Shown here piece by piece: positions 7,685-13,784 of a DNA stretch of 13,784 nt (position 1 is the first letter of the stretch; each line of letters opens with the position of its first letter). The stretch is from Tannerellaceae bacterium (GTDB lineage Bacteria; Bacteroidota; Bacteroidia; Bacteroidales; Tannerellaceae): the NCBI GenBank assembly GCA_031265595.1, contig JAISCM010000025.1:1-13784 (forward strand), read 5' to 3'. Both the position numbers and the translations under genes were made by a program. The notes under the pieces were generated by a model, which saw only the letters and a program-made list of their open reading frames with translations, was not told the DNA's origin and made no database searches.

Positions 7685-8335
7685 ATGAAATGTCAGAAAG
7701 GCTGGGGAGCGGCGCTGACTATCATGTTGCTCCTTATTCTTGATCAGGCGCTGAAGATATGGGTAAAAACCCAGATGCCGCTGCATGAAAGCTATAAGAT
7801 CACTTCATGGTTCTATATCTATTTTACGGAGAATCCGGGAATGGCATTTGGCATTGAGGTCTTTGGTAAGTTATTTCTGTCTATCTTCCGTATCATAGCC
7901 GTAGGGTTTATTGGGTATTATCTTTATAAGATTGTGAAAGAACAATACAAGTTTGGGTTTATTGTCTGTATCTCCCTTATTTTTGCCGGCGCCATAGGTA
8001 ATATAATTGACTCCATCTTTTATGGCGTTATCTTCGATCATAGCTTCGGACAAATCGCTTCTTTTCTGCCAGAAGGCGGTGGATACGCCTCTTTGTTGCA
8101 TGGAAAGGTAGTAGATATGTTTTATTTCCCCCTCATTGAGACAGTGTTGCCTGACTGGATTCCTATCTGGGGAGGGAAAGACTTTATATTCTTCCGTCCG
8201 ATTTTTAATGTGGCCGATTCGGCTATTTGCGTAGGAGTATTTATTTTGTTTATCTTTTACCGCCATACATTATCTAAGAGCCTTTCTAAAGAAGAGAAGC
8301 CTAAAGACAAAGAGCATGCGGACGAACCTGTATAA
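7685..8335 (+). CDS. lspA: Lipoprotein signal peptidase (signal peptidase II)
   Basis: This 216-residue inner-membrane aspartyl protease cleaves the signal peptide of prolipoproteins after diacylglyceryl modification of the lipobox cysteine. Four membrane segments are visible, at about residues 9-26, 64-82, 91-110 and 175-193. The conserved boxes are LDQALKIWV with Asp20, TENPGMAFG (48-56) and GAIGNIID (102-109). The catalytic dyad is Asp144 in GKVVDMFYFP and Asp178 in FNVADSAI. It is longer than the roughly 165-residue E. coli enzyme because of an insert at about 112-140 and another near 150-170, plus a charged C-terminal tail rich in Lys/Glu, as is usual in Bacteroidetes. The ATG follows the upstream stop with no gap, and the 3' end overlaps the next gene by 20 bases. 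Confidence 0.96.
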   Translation: MKCQKGWGAALTIMLLLILDQALKIWVKTQMPLHESYKITSWFYIYFTENPGMAFGIEVFGKLFLSIFRIIAVGFIGYYLYKIVKEQYKFGFIVCISLIFAGAIGNIIDSIFYGVIFDHSFGQIASFLPEGGGYASLLHGKVVDMFYFPLIETVLPDWIPIWGGKDFIFFRPIFNVADSAICVGVFILFIFYRHTLSKSLSKEEKPKDKEHADEPV

Positions 8336-9113
8336 ATACGGCCTTACGTTAGTGGCAACAACCTTGCTGATGGCTTGTAGTAAGGTACCGGATGGTATTC
8401 TGCCCGAAAAGAAAATGCGGGATGTAATGCTTGATGTATACCTGGCAGAGTCGTTGATTGAAACAGAGCGGACGACTTATTCCGATACGGTACGGAAAGC
8501 AGCTTTGTTTCAATCGGTCTTCCGGAAGCATGCTATTACCGAGGCTGTGTACGACAGTTCGCTGGTGTGGTATAGTAAGAATCTGGATATTTATATGCAG
8601 GTACTCGATATGGCTTTGACGGATATTAATACCCACATCCGGGATATGGGAGATGTGCAGGCCAGCGCTGCTCCGAATACCAATCAAGACTCCATCAATA
8701 TATGGCCCCGCCGGGATTTTTTAGTTCTTTATCCGGCGGCTTTGTTCAACGGGGTGACATTCGATATACGGCCAGACAGGGCCTATTCGTCGGGGAGTTC
8801 CTTTGTATTGCGTATGCGTATATGGGGGTTGACAGACCGGATGCGCTATTTCCCGGAAGTACGAATGGCTATCGACCAGAATGATACGGTATTGTATGTG
8901 AATAAGAAGGTAACGAAAGACGGTTCTCTTGAGGCCATTCTTAGAGGGTTACCTACTAAACAGATCAAACGTGTATACGGATATATACGTATGGATAATA
9001 CGGATAAAGACTATTATAAGGTATACGTAGACAGCCTCCGCCTGATGAAATATAATTACGGCTCGCCTGCCATGCCAACTTCTGCCCCTGCTTCTGCAGA
9101 TTCTATCCATTGA
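8316..9113 (+). CDS. DUF4296 lipoprotein
   Basis: This 265-residue protein has a lipoprotein signal: MRTNLYKYGLTLVATTLLMA followed by Cys21, with lipobox LMAC, so it should be a substrate of the adjacent LspA. Residues 24-110 (VPDGILPEKKMRDVMLDVYL and two following helical stretches) match the helical DUF4296 domain of Bacteroidetes. Residues 130-250 are beta-rich (FLVLYPAALFNGVTFDI, RRVYGYI-type strands) and of unknown function. The tail is low-complexity Ala/Ser/Pro. No catalytic motif is seen. The start overlaps the last 20 bases of lspA, which implies coupled translation, and the lspA-DUF4296 neighbourhood is recurrent in Bacteroidales as far as I recall. The biological role is unknown; an envelope-associated function is inferred. 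Confidence 0.88.
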   Translation: MRTNLYKYGLTLVATTLLMACSKVPDGILPEKKMRDVMLDVYLAESLIETERTTYSDTVRKAALFQSVFRKHAITEAVYDSSLVWYSKNLDIYMQVLDMALTDINTHIRDMGDVQASAAPNTNQDSINIWPRRDFLVLYPAALFNGVTFDIRPDRAYSSGSSFVLRMRIWGLTDRMRYFPEVRMAIDQNDTVLYVNKKVTKDGSLEAILRGLPTKQIKRVYGYIRMDNTDKDYYKVYVDSLRLMKYNYGSPAMPTSAPASADSIH

Positions 9114-9116
9114 CTT

Positions 9117-9329
9117 ATGCGACGTATAGCTGCCCATTCTATTTATTGGCGTCGATTCTATCAGATGAGCTACATTGAATTAACAGACGAGGGCCTGTTC
9201 AGGGGCGTTTTTCCTTTGGAAGGCGAAATAGCGGGAACGGAATTTTATGACGGCCTCCTGATACCGGTTAATACCGATGCTACGGTTTATTTGTATAGAA
9301 TCCATTGTAATAAGCTATACGTTGTCTGA
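9117..9329 (+). CDS. Small ORF resembling an amidohydrolase N-terminus (possible remnant)
   Basis: This 70-residue ORF starts 3 bases after the DUF4296 stop. Its sequence (MRRIAAHSIYWRRFY, then YIELTDEGLFRGVFPLEGEI and TEFYDGLLIPVNTD) resembles the small N-terminal beta-domain of metal-dependent amidohydrolases. In full-length members this is followed by a GxVNxHxH metal motif. Here the similarity ends at LIPVNTD, and the ORF closes 17 residues later with no metal-binding histidines and no barrel. I recall amidohydrolase genes after DUF4296 in related genomes, which would make this a truncated remnant. It could instead be a conserved small protein that arose from such a domain and is still expressed with the operon, since start, frame and spacing look intact. 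No enzymatic activity is expected. Confidence 0.55.
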   Translation: MRRIAAHSIYWRRFYQMSYIELTDEGLFRGVFPLEGEIAGTEFYDGLLIPVNTDATVYLYRIHCNKLYVV

Positions 9330-9339
9330 TTTTTTCGTC

Positions 9340-9347
9340 TATATTTG
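9340..9347 (+). promoter_or_regulatory. Bacteroidetes -7 box for the GLUG-type gene
   Basis: TATATTTG fits TAnnTTTG and lies 42 bases before ATG 9390. No clear TTTG-like -33 box is at the expected distance. The predicted leader holds a small hairpin GCTGT-TTAT-ACAGC (9359-9372) and an AAGAAG stretch just before the start. Confidence 0.6.
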
Positions 9348-9389
9348 CGGCGTAGTTAGCTGTTTATACAGCGTTAAATCTGCAAGAAG

Positions 9390-11186
9390 ATGAGAAAGGG
9401 GCTTTGCCTGTATATAGTTATTCTTTCTTTCCTGCCGGCCAATGGCATTGCCCGGGATGTGTTATGGGATGGCAGTATCGATGAAAACTGGCCGGACGAC
9501 ATTACACAACATGAATTTACGATTTCAACGCCTGCCCAATTAGCCCGTTTAGCCCAATTAGTTAATGACTCGGCTTTTTCTTTCGAGGGGAAAAAGATTT
9601 CGTTAGTAAAAGACATTAACCTCAATCATCTGCCTTGGGAACCTATCGGGCGGATCGCCTATTCGCCTGATGCGCCTTGTGACGGTAAGCGGATCCCTTT
9701 TCGCGGATATTTTGACGGCAACAATAAAAAGATACGTAATCTTAGCATAGAAGCACCCTATCCTGCCGCCGGATTATTTGGCTATATAGAGAATGGAGCG
9801 CGAATAGAGAACCTTACGCTTATGAACGGCAGGGTAAATGGCGACGGCCCGGCTACAAAGACCGGATGCCCGGACTACCTGCAAGCTACGGGCGCGCTGG
9901 TAGGACGCGTTGATTGCGAAGCGAAAAAGGATAATCGAAAAGCGGATTCTGTGATCATCTATAATTGCCGGAATATGAATGTGGCGGTAACGAGTGCATG
10001 CCGCAATGCGTATGTTGCCGGCATGGTGGCTTATATCCATATCGTAGACACTGCCGGGCCGGGTAAAGGGAATCAGGAAAAACCGGTTGTTATAAAGAAC
10101 TGCCTTAACAGCGGTTTCCTGTCGGGGGAATCGACGGATATGAGCATTGGCGGTATAATAGGGCATGTAAATCTGGAGCTTCCCCGTGAATATGATAGCC
10201 GTGATGCCTGCAGATACAATTCGCTGCTGATCGAGTCGTGCGCCAATTATGGAGATATGGAAAATACGATCCATGCTTGTATCGGAGGAATCGTGGGTTC
10301 AGTGAGATGTGGCGATTTATCCGGTGGGAATGAGGTGCATACATTCGTCCGGCTCTCCGGTTGCTACAGCGCTTGTGTATTATACGCATCGGATGGCAGA
10401 GTGGGCGGTTTATTGGGCGAGATAAGAAGCTATCGTACGCTTTCATCGCTTTCGCCGGTGCAACTAATCGTAGAGGGCAATTATGTTACGGGCCATTTGG
10501 ATATAGAAGGCGAGGCAACGATAGGAGGATTGATAGGCGAGGTGTGTCTGGATGAACATGATTATGGGGAAGCGTTTGGAGACGGAAGCCACTTTGAACA
10601 AACCGGATACCCTGTTGATTGCCGGATACGTAACAACCTTGTGGCCTTAGCCGGTATGCGGGTTCCTTATGCCAGGACGTTCCGGATAGCGGGGCATGTA
10701 GCGGCAGCCGGATTGGAAAAACCTCTTTTCTCCGAAAATTATGCGTATATAGAAGGTAGCGTCCATACTACAGAGACGGCCCATTACAAATCAAACGGTG
10801 AAGACTGGAAAGGGACGATGCTATCGATGCCCTTGTCTGGCTGGAATGGCGAAAGAGAACTTGTATGGGACTTCGACCCGGCAGACCGCTTTATGCCTAA
10901 ATTAGCGAATGTATCGTTTGAACAACCGGACATCCCCAATCCGATGTATGGCAAAGAAAGCGCCGGGATGGAGCCTGTGCCGGAGCGCCCGTTCAGTTGC
11001 TCTTCTTCGGGGAATGGCCTGCATATTGACGCCGCTATGCCCGGCGACCTGTCTGTTTATAAGTTTAGCGGCAGCCTTTATACAAAGCGGTTTATCCCGG
11101 CAGGGCCTACTACCATCCAAATGCCACGCGATTTCTATATTGTAAAGTTTAACGGATTCTCGGAAAAAGTCCTTATAAACAAATAG
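9390..11186 (+). CDS. Secreted GLUG-type beta-repeat protein with T9SS-like C-terminal tail
   Basis: This 598-residue protein starts with a signal peptide (MRKGLCLYIVILSFLPANGIA, cleavage near residue 21). Residues 42-120 form an entry module seen in GLUG-type proteins (FTISTPAQLARLAQLVN, then FRGYFDGNNKKIRNLSI). A ladder of glycine-marked strands follows at 40-54-residue steps: AGLFGYI 127, GALVGRV 168, GMVAYI 211, GGIIGHV 254, GGIVGSV 299, GGLLGEI 339, GGLIGEV 379 and AGHVAAA 434. Each is preceded by a short NC/SC-containing strand, which suggests a beta-solenoid. The last 60 residues (VYKFSGSLYTKRFI, then FYIVKFNG and KVLINK) look like the C-terminal sorting or DUF6383-like domain of type IX-secreted proteins. 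It is probably a surface or adhesin-like protein; ligand and function are unknown. It has its own -7 box and no enzyme motif is visible. Confidence 0.85.
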   Translation: MRKGLCLYIVILSFLPANGIARDVLWDGSIDENWPDDITQHEFTISTPAQLARLAQLVNDSAFSFEGKKISLVKDINLNHLPWEPIGRIAYSPDAPCDGKRIPFRGYFDGNNKKIRNLSIEAPYPAAGLFGYIENGARIENLTLMNGRVNGDGPATKTGCPDYLQATGALVGRVDCEAKKDNRKADSVIIYNCRNMNVAVTSACRNAYVAGMVAYIHIVDTAGPGKGNQEKPVVIKNCLNSGFLSGESTDMSIGGIIGHVNLELPREYDSRDACRYNSLLIESCANYGDMENTIHACIGGIVGSVRCGDLSGGNEVHTFVRLSGCYSACVLYASDGRVGGLLGEIRSYRTLSSLSPVQLIVEGNYVTGHLDIEGEATIGGLIGEVCLDEHDYGEAFGDGSHFEQTGYPVDCRIRNNLVALAGMRVPYARTFRIAGHVAAAGLEKPLFSENYAYIEGSVHTTETAHYKSNGEDWKGTMLSMPLSGWNGERELVWDFDPADRFMPKLANVSFEQPDIPNPMYGKESAGMEPVPERPFSCSSSGNGLHIDAAMPGDLSVYKFSGSLYTKRFIPAGPTTIQMPRDFYIVKFNGFSEKVLINK

Positions 11187-11240
11187 GTTGTTCATACAGA
11201 AGTAGGGATGGCATCGTATTCCTTTCATATTTTTATGGTA

Positions 11241-11350
11241 CGCATCTGATCGTCTCCCCCGGGTGGTCCCGGTGGACCACCCGGGTGAGACAGTTGTACC
11301 ACCCGGGTGGTCCACCTGTACCACCTGGGTGAGACGATTAATGGGATGCG
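11241..11350. repeat. GC-rich fold-back array of four CCCGGG palindromes at 22-bp period
   Basis: CCCGGG-centred palindromes begin at 11258, 11280, 11302 and 11324 (the last reads CCTGGG), each exactly 22 bp from the next. Right halves alternate GGTGGTCC, GGTGAGAC, GGTGGTCC, GGTGAGAC, so there is also a 44-bp superperiod. Units 1 and 2 form a hairpin with an 18-bp stem (11252-11269 and 11274-11291, one C/T mismatch at 11257/11286) and loop CGGT. Unit 3 is a perfect 14-bp palindrome, ACCACCCGGGTGGT (11298-11311). The block is framed by inverted ATCGTCTC/GAGACGAT (11249-11256 and 11331-11338) and CGCATC/GATGCG (11241-11246 and 11345-11350). It sits 54 bases after the GLUG-type gene and about 78 bases before the nspC -7 box. 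It has no T-tract, and I see no target-site duplication. Confidence 0.93.
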
Positions 11351-11427
11351 AGCAAAAGATTACTTATTCACCATCTAATCCTTAAAACGACACGATGGTT
11401 TTACGACTTTATCGAATTATATTGCTA

Positions 11428-11435
11428 ACTTTGCT
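11428..11435 (+). promoter_or_regulatory. Bacteroidetes -7 box for nspC
   Basis: TAACTTTG matches TAnnTTTG. A T-rich stretch at 11399-11405 is the only -33 candidate. The box ends 9 bases before ATG 11445 but 30 bases before ATG 11466. The other -7 boxes in this window lie 32-57 bases before their start codons, so it favours the downstream start. Confidence 0.6.
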
Positions 11436-11465
11436 GCATTCAATATGAAGGTAAATAAAAGGCTA

Positions 11466-12605
11466 ATGATTGATTTAGAGAAGATACCGTCTCCATGCTA
11501 TGTGATGGAAGAAAAACGGCTCCGAACGAATTTATCCCTGATAAAGTATGTAAAGGAGCAGGCCGGCGTTACTATTATCTTAGCATTCAAAGCATTCGCT
11601 ATGTGGAAATCCTTTCCGGTTATCCGCGGGTACATCCCTTTTTCTACAGCCAGCTCCATATACGAAGCCCAGTTAGCGTTTGAAGAAATGGGCAGTCCGG
11701 CGCATACCTATTCACCGGCTTATACCGAAAAAGATTTTCCGTTGTTATTGAAATACAGCAGCCATATCACGTTTAATTCCCTCTCGCAGTATGAACGTTT
11801 TTATCCGGCGGTACAGGCCGGCGGTAAGAAGGTATCTTGCGGGATACGTATTAACCCGGAATATTCGGTAGTAACGACGGATCTATACAATCCCACGGCG
11901 CCCGGTTCGCGCATGGGAGTAGTAAACGATCTGCTGGGTGACGCCTTGCCCGAAGGAATCGAAGGCTTTCATTTCCATGCTTTATGCGAATCTTCTTCTT
12001 ACGACCTGGAGAAGATGCTGGAAGCGGTTGAAAGGCGTTTCGGGCGTTTTCTGCCATCGCTGAAATGGCTGAATATGGGGGGGGGGCATCTGATGACGCG
12101 AAAGGATTACGATATTGAGCATCTTATTTCGGTATTGCGTACATTCAAATCCAGGTATCCCGGCTTGGAGTTAATTATGGAGCCCGGAAGCGCTTTTGTG
12201 TGGCAAACGGGGTTTCTGCTTACAACGGTAGTAGATGTGGTAGAAAACCGGGGTATTAAAACGGCCATCATTGATGCATCCTTTACCTGCCATCTGCCCG
12301 ATTGCCTCGAAATGCCCTATAAACCGGCGATCCGTAACGCAACGGATGCGGCAGAGGGAAAGCCTACGTACCGTATCGGCGGCAATAGTTGCCTGAGCGG
12401 CGACTTTATGGGTGATTGGTCGTTCGAGCAGCCCCTGAAACCCGGTGATAAGATAATCTTTGAAGATATGATACATTATACGATAGTGAAAACAACGATG
12501 TTCAACGGTATTCCGCACCCCTCTATCGCCTTATGGAATGAAGAGGACGAACTGGTTATCTACAAAACATTTACCTACGAAGACTATAAACAAAGGAACA
12601 GTTGA
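11466..12605 (+). CDS. nspC: Carboxynorspermidine/carboxyspermidine decarboxylase
   Basis: This PLP-dependent fold-III decarboxylase (379 residues from this start) catalyses the last step of the alternative polyamine route, carboxyspermidine to spermidine or carboxynorspermidine to norspermidine, in the cytoplasm. The PLP lysine is Lys42 in ILAFKAFAMW. HFHALCE (169-175), the phosphate-binding Gly205-Gly206-Gly207 in NMGGGH, EPGSAFVWQTG, and Cys309 in GGNSCLSGD are all present. ATG 11466 (MIDLEKIPSPCYVMEEKRLR) is preferred over the in-frame ATG 11445. Homologues I recall begin just before the KIPSPCYV motif, and the -7 box at 11428-11435 leaves almost no leader for 11445. No carboxyspermidine dehydrogenase lies next to it, so that partner must be elsewhere. 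A ten-G tract lies inside the gene. In gut Bacteroidetes the product is probably spermidine (inferred). Confidence 0.93.
   Translation: MIDLEKIPSPCYVMEEKRLRTNLSLIKYVKEQAGVTIILAFKAFAMWKSFPVIRGYIPFSTASSIYEAQLAFEEMGSPAHTYSPAYTEKDFPLLLKYSSHITFNSLSQYERFYPAVQAGGKKVSCGIRINPEYSVVTTDLYNPTAPGSRMGVVNDLLGDALPEGIEGFHFHALCESSSYDLEKMLEAVERRFGRFLPSLKWLNMGGGHLMTRKDYDIEHLISVLRTFKSRYPGLELIMEPGSAFVWQTGFLLTTVVDVVENRGIKTAIIDASFTCHLPDCLEMPYKPAIRNATDAAEGKPTYRIGGNSCLSGDFMGDWSFEQPLKPGDKIIFEDMIHYTIVKTTMFNGIPHPSIALWNEEDELVIYKTFTYEDYKQRNS
12077..12086 (+). repeat. Homopolymeric G10 tract inside nspC
   Basis: Ten consecutive G bases form the end of Met204 ATG and three GGG codons for Gly205-207, the glycine motif expected to bind the PLP phosphate. 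Tracts of this length can slip in replication; a one-base change here would truncate the enzyme in mid-protein. It could also be a site of sequencing or assembly error, though the frame is intact as given. Confidence 0.9.
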
Positions 12606-12642
12606 AACCTGTTTTAGCCGTTCAACATAAAGCAAAACGAAG

Positions 12643-13596
12643 ATGAGTATTTTCAATTTCTTCAATAAAGAGAAAAAAGAAACATTAGATAAAGGCTTAT
12701 CTAAAACAAAAGAAAGCGTCTTTTCTAAGCTAACGCGCGCTGTCGCCGGAAAGAGTAAAGTAGACGATGATGTGCTTGACAAGCTGGAAGAAGTATTAAT
12801 AACCTCGGACGTAGGCGTAGAGACAACGCTCAAGATCATTTCGCGCATAGAAAAACGCGTTGCCAAAGATAAATATGTAAATACGCAGGAGCTTACCGCC
12901 ATTTTGCGCGACGAAATAGCCGGTTTGCTTACAGAAAACAACGCCATTGATGCGGAAGGATTCGTTTTGCCCGACCATGCCCAGCCGTATGTTATTATGG
13001 TAGTAGGCGTAAATGGCGTGGGCAAAACAACGACGATCGGTAAATTAGCCTATCAGTTTAAGAAAGCAGGTAAAAATGTGTATCTGGGAGCGGCCGATAC
13101 ATTCCGCGCCGCTGCCGTAGAGCAATTAGTGATCTGGGGCGAACGGGTAGGAACGCCCGTTATAAAACAAAAGATGGGCGCCGACCCGGCTTCTGTTGCT
13201 TTCGACACCTTAAGCTCTGCCAAAGCGAATAATGCCGACGTGGTTATTATCGATACCGCCGGCCGCTTGCACAATAAGGTGAACCTGATGAACGAACTTA
13301 CCAAGATAAAGAATGTAATGAAAAAGGTTGTGCCCGGCGCTCCGCACGAAGTCTTGCTGGTGTTAGACGGATCTACCGGACAAAATGCCTTTGAGCAAGC
13401 CCGGCAGTTTACCGCAGCTACCGAGGTAAATGCACTGGCCATTACAAAGCTCGACGGTACGGCCAAGGGAGGAGTCGTGATCGGTATATCCGCCCATTTC
13501 CGTATCCCTGTTAAATACATTGGGCTGGGCGAAGGGATAGAAGACCTTCAGTTATTTAATAAGAAAGAATTTGTCGATTCATTATTCGGCGAATAA
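12643..13596 (+). CDS. ftsY: Signal recognition particle receptor GTPase FtsY
   Basis: This 317-residue SRP receptor docks ribosome-nascent-chain-SRP complexes at the inner membrane through a GTP-dependent complex with Ffh. It has a short N-terminal basic/amphipathic stretch (MSIFNFFNKEKKETLDKG), a four-helix N domain (about 20-105) and the G domain. GTPase motifs are G1 GVNGVGKTT (122-130), DTFRAAA (152-158), DTAGR (204-208), TKLDGTAKGG (268-277) and GLGEG (294-298). The long acidic A domain of E. coli FtsY is absent, as in many bacteria. It begins 37 bases after nspC with no clear -7 box between them, so it may be read through from the nspC promoter. The next gene, rimO, starts 9 bases after its stop, a common order in Bacteroidales. 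Confidence 0.97.
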   Translation: MSIFNFFNKEKKETLDKGLSKTKESVFSKLTRAVAGKSKVDDDVLDKLEEVLITSDVGVETTLKIISRIEKRVAKDKYVNTQELTAILRDEIAGLLTENNAIDAEGFVLPDHAQPYVIMVVGVNGVGKTTTIGKLAYQFKKAGKNVYLGAADTFRAAAVEQLVIWGERVGTPVIKQKMGADPASVAFDTLSSAKANNADVVIIDTAGRLHNKVNLMNELTKIKNVMKKVVPGAPHEVLLVLDGSTGQNAFEQARQFTAATEVNALAITKLDGTAKGGVVIGISAHFRIPVKYIGLGEGIEDLQLFNKKEFVDSLFGE

Positions 13597-13605
13597 TACT
13601 TCCTG

Positions 13606-13784
13606 ATGAAACGAAATAAGGTAGATATAATTACGCTGGGTTGCTCGAAAAACCTGGTAGACTCCGAACAACTGATGCGGCAGTTTGCGGCAAATGGCTA
13701 CATGGTTGCCCACGATCCTCCTACGATTACCGGCGAAATAGTGGTTGTGAATACCTGTGGCTTTATAGGCGATGCACAGGAAGA
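13606..13784 (+). CDS. rimO: Ribosomal protein uS12 methylthiotransferase RimO (5' part)
   Basis: Fifty-nine codons are visible before the window ends. The N-terminal MTTase domain is recognisable from LGCSKNLVDSEQLMRQF (11-27) and VVNTCGFIGDAQE (47-59). Cys13 and Cys51 are the first two of the three cysteines that hold the auxiliary 4Fe-4S cluster in RimO/MiaB enzymes; the third and the radical-SAM CxxxCxxC lie beyond the window. The GCSKNxVDSE form separates RimO from MiaB. RimO adds a methylthio group to the conserved aspartate of ribosomal protein S12 (Asp89 in E. coli numbering). The ATG lies 9 bases after the ftsY stop, so the two are probably in one transcript. Confidence 0.93.
   Translation, partial: MKRNKVDIITLGCSKNLVDSEQLMRQFAANGYMVAHDPPTITGEIVVVNTCGFIGDAQE

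Noticed and set aside
2428..11335. CRISPR arrays
   Set aside because: The repeated words are 10-14-bp palindromes with 8-12-bp gaps. CRISPR repeats and spacers are both much longer, and there are no cas genes in the window.
11252..11335. Classical factor-independent terminator for the GLUG-type gene
   Set aside because: The hairpin is strong, but no T-tract follows it on either strand, so only a structural or factor-dependent end could be argued.
11241..11350. Insertion sequence or clear MITE with target-site duplication
   Set aside because: Nested inverted repeats are present, but there is no transposase, and the bases just outside (GGTA and AGCA) are not a direct duplication.
11445..11465. 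Upstream in-frame start for nspC
   Set aside because: It lies 9 bases after the -7 box, leaving almost no leader, and it adds seven residues before the usual NspC N-terminus.

Overview
The window looks like a chromosomal segment of an anaerobic, gut-type Bacteroidales bacterium, perhaps near Parabacteroides/Tannerellaceae; the genus is an inference. The reasons are TAnnTTTG -7 promoter boxes, a Bacteroidetes-type IleRS, a DksA-like protein with a degraded zinc finger, the lspA-DUF4296 pair, a GLUG-type surface protein with a T9SS-like tail, and the carboxyspermidine-route decarboxylase NspC. All genes are on the + strand. I see no tRNA, rRNA, CRISPR, insertion sequence or prophage gene.

Layout. 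(1) 1-2217: the 3' end of a carbohydrate-active gene and a complete secreted GH127/GH146-type beta-L-arabinofuranosidase, probably the tail of a glycan-utilisation operon. (2) 2218-2615: a 398-base gap with short direct repeats, small hairpins and a five-copy palindrome array, followed by a promoter. (3) 2616-3674: an MscS-family mechanosensitive channel. (4) 3711-9329: ileS with its own promoter, then a second promoter driving a tight run of dksA-like gene, lspA, a DUF4296 lipoprotein gene and a 70-residue ORF that resembles the start of an amidohydrolase. (5) 9340-11186: a promoter and a 598-residue secreted repeat protein. (6) 11187-11465: a GC-rich fold-back array and a promoter. (7) 11466-13784: nspC, ftsY and the start of rimO.

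The most unusual signal is non-coding. Two intergenic gaps about 8.8 kb apart each hold an array of short perfect or near-perfect palindromes repeated at exactly 22-bp spacing: five copies of CTTCGCGAAG at 2428-2525, and four copies centred on CCCGGG at 11258-11329. The sequences are unrelated, but period and architecture are the same, and each array lies upstream of a -7 box. This suggests one class of element (protein-binding array, fold-back terminator, or MITE-like repeat) that appears in different sequence versions.

Other points: IleRS carries a G-I-H-H signature where class I synthetases usually have H-x-G-H. A ten-G tract encodes the Gly-Gly-Gly motif of NspC. Two starts (ileS and nspC) are better placed downstream of the longest reading frame because a -7 box lies on or just before the upstream start.
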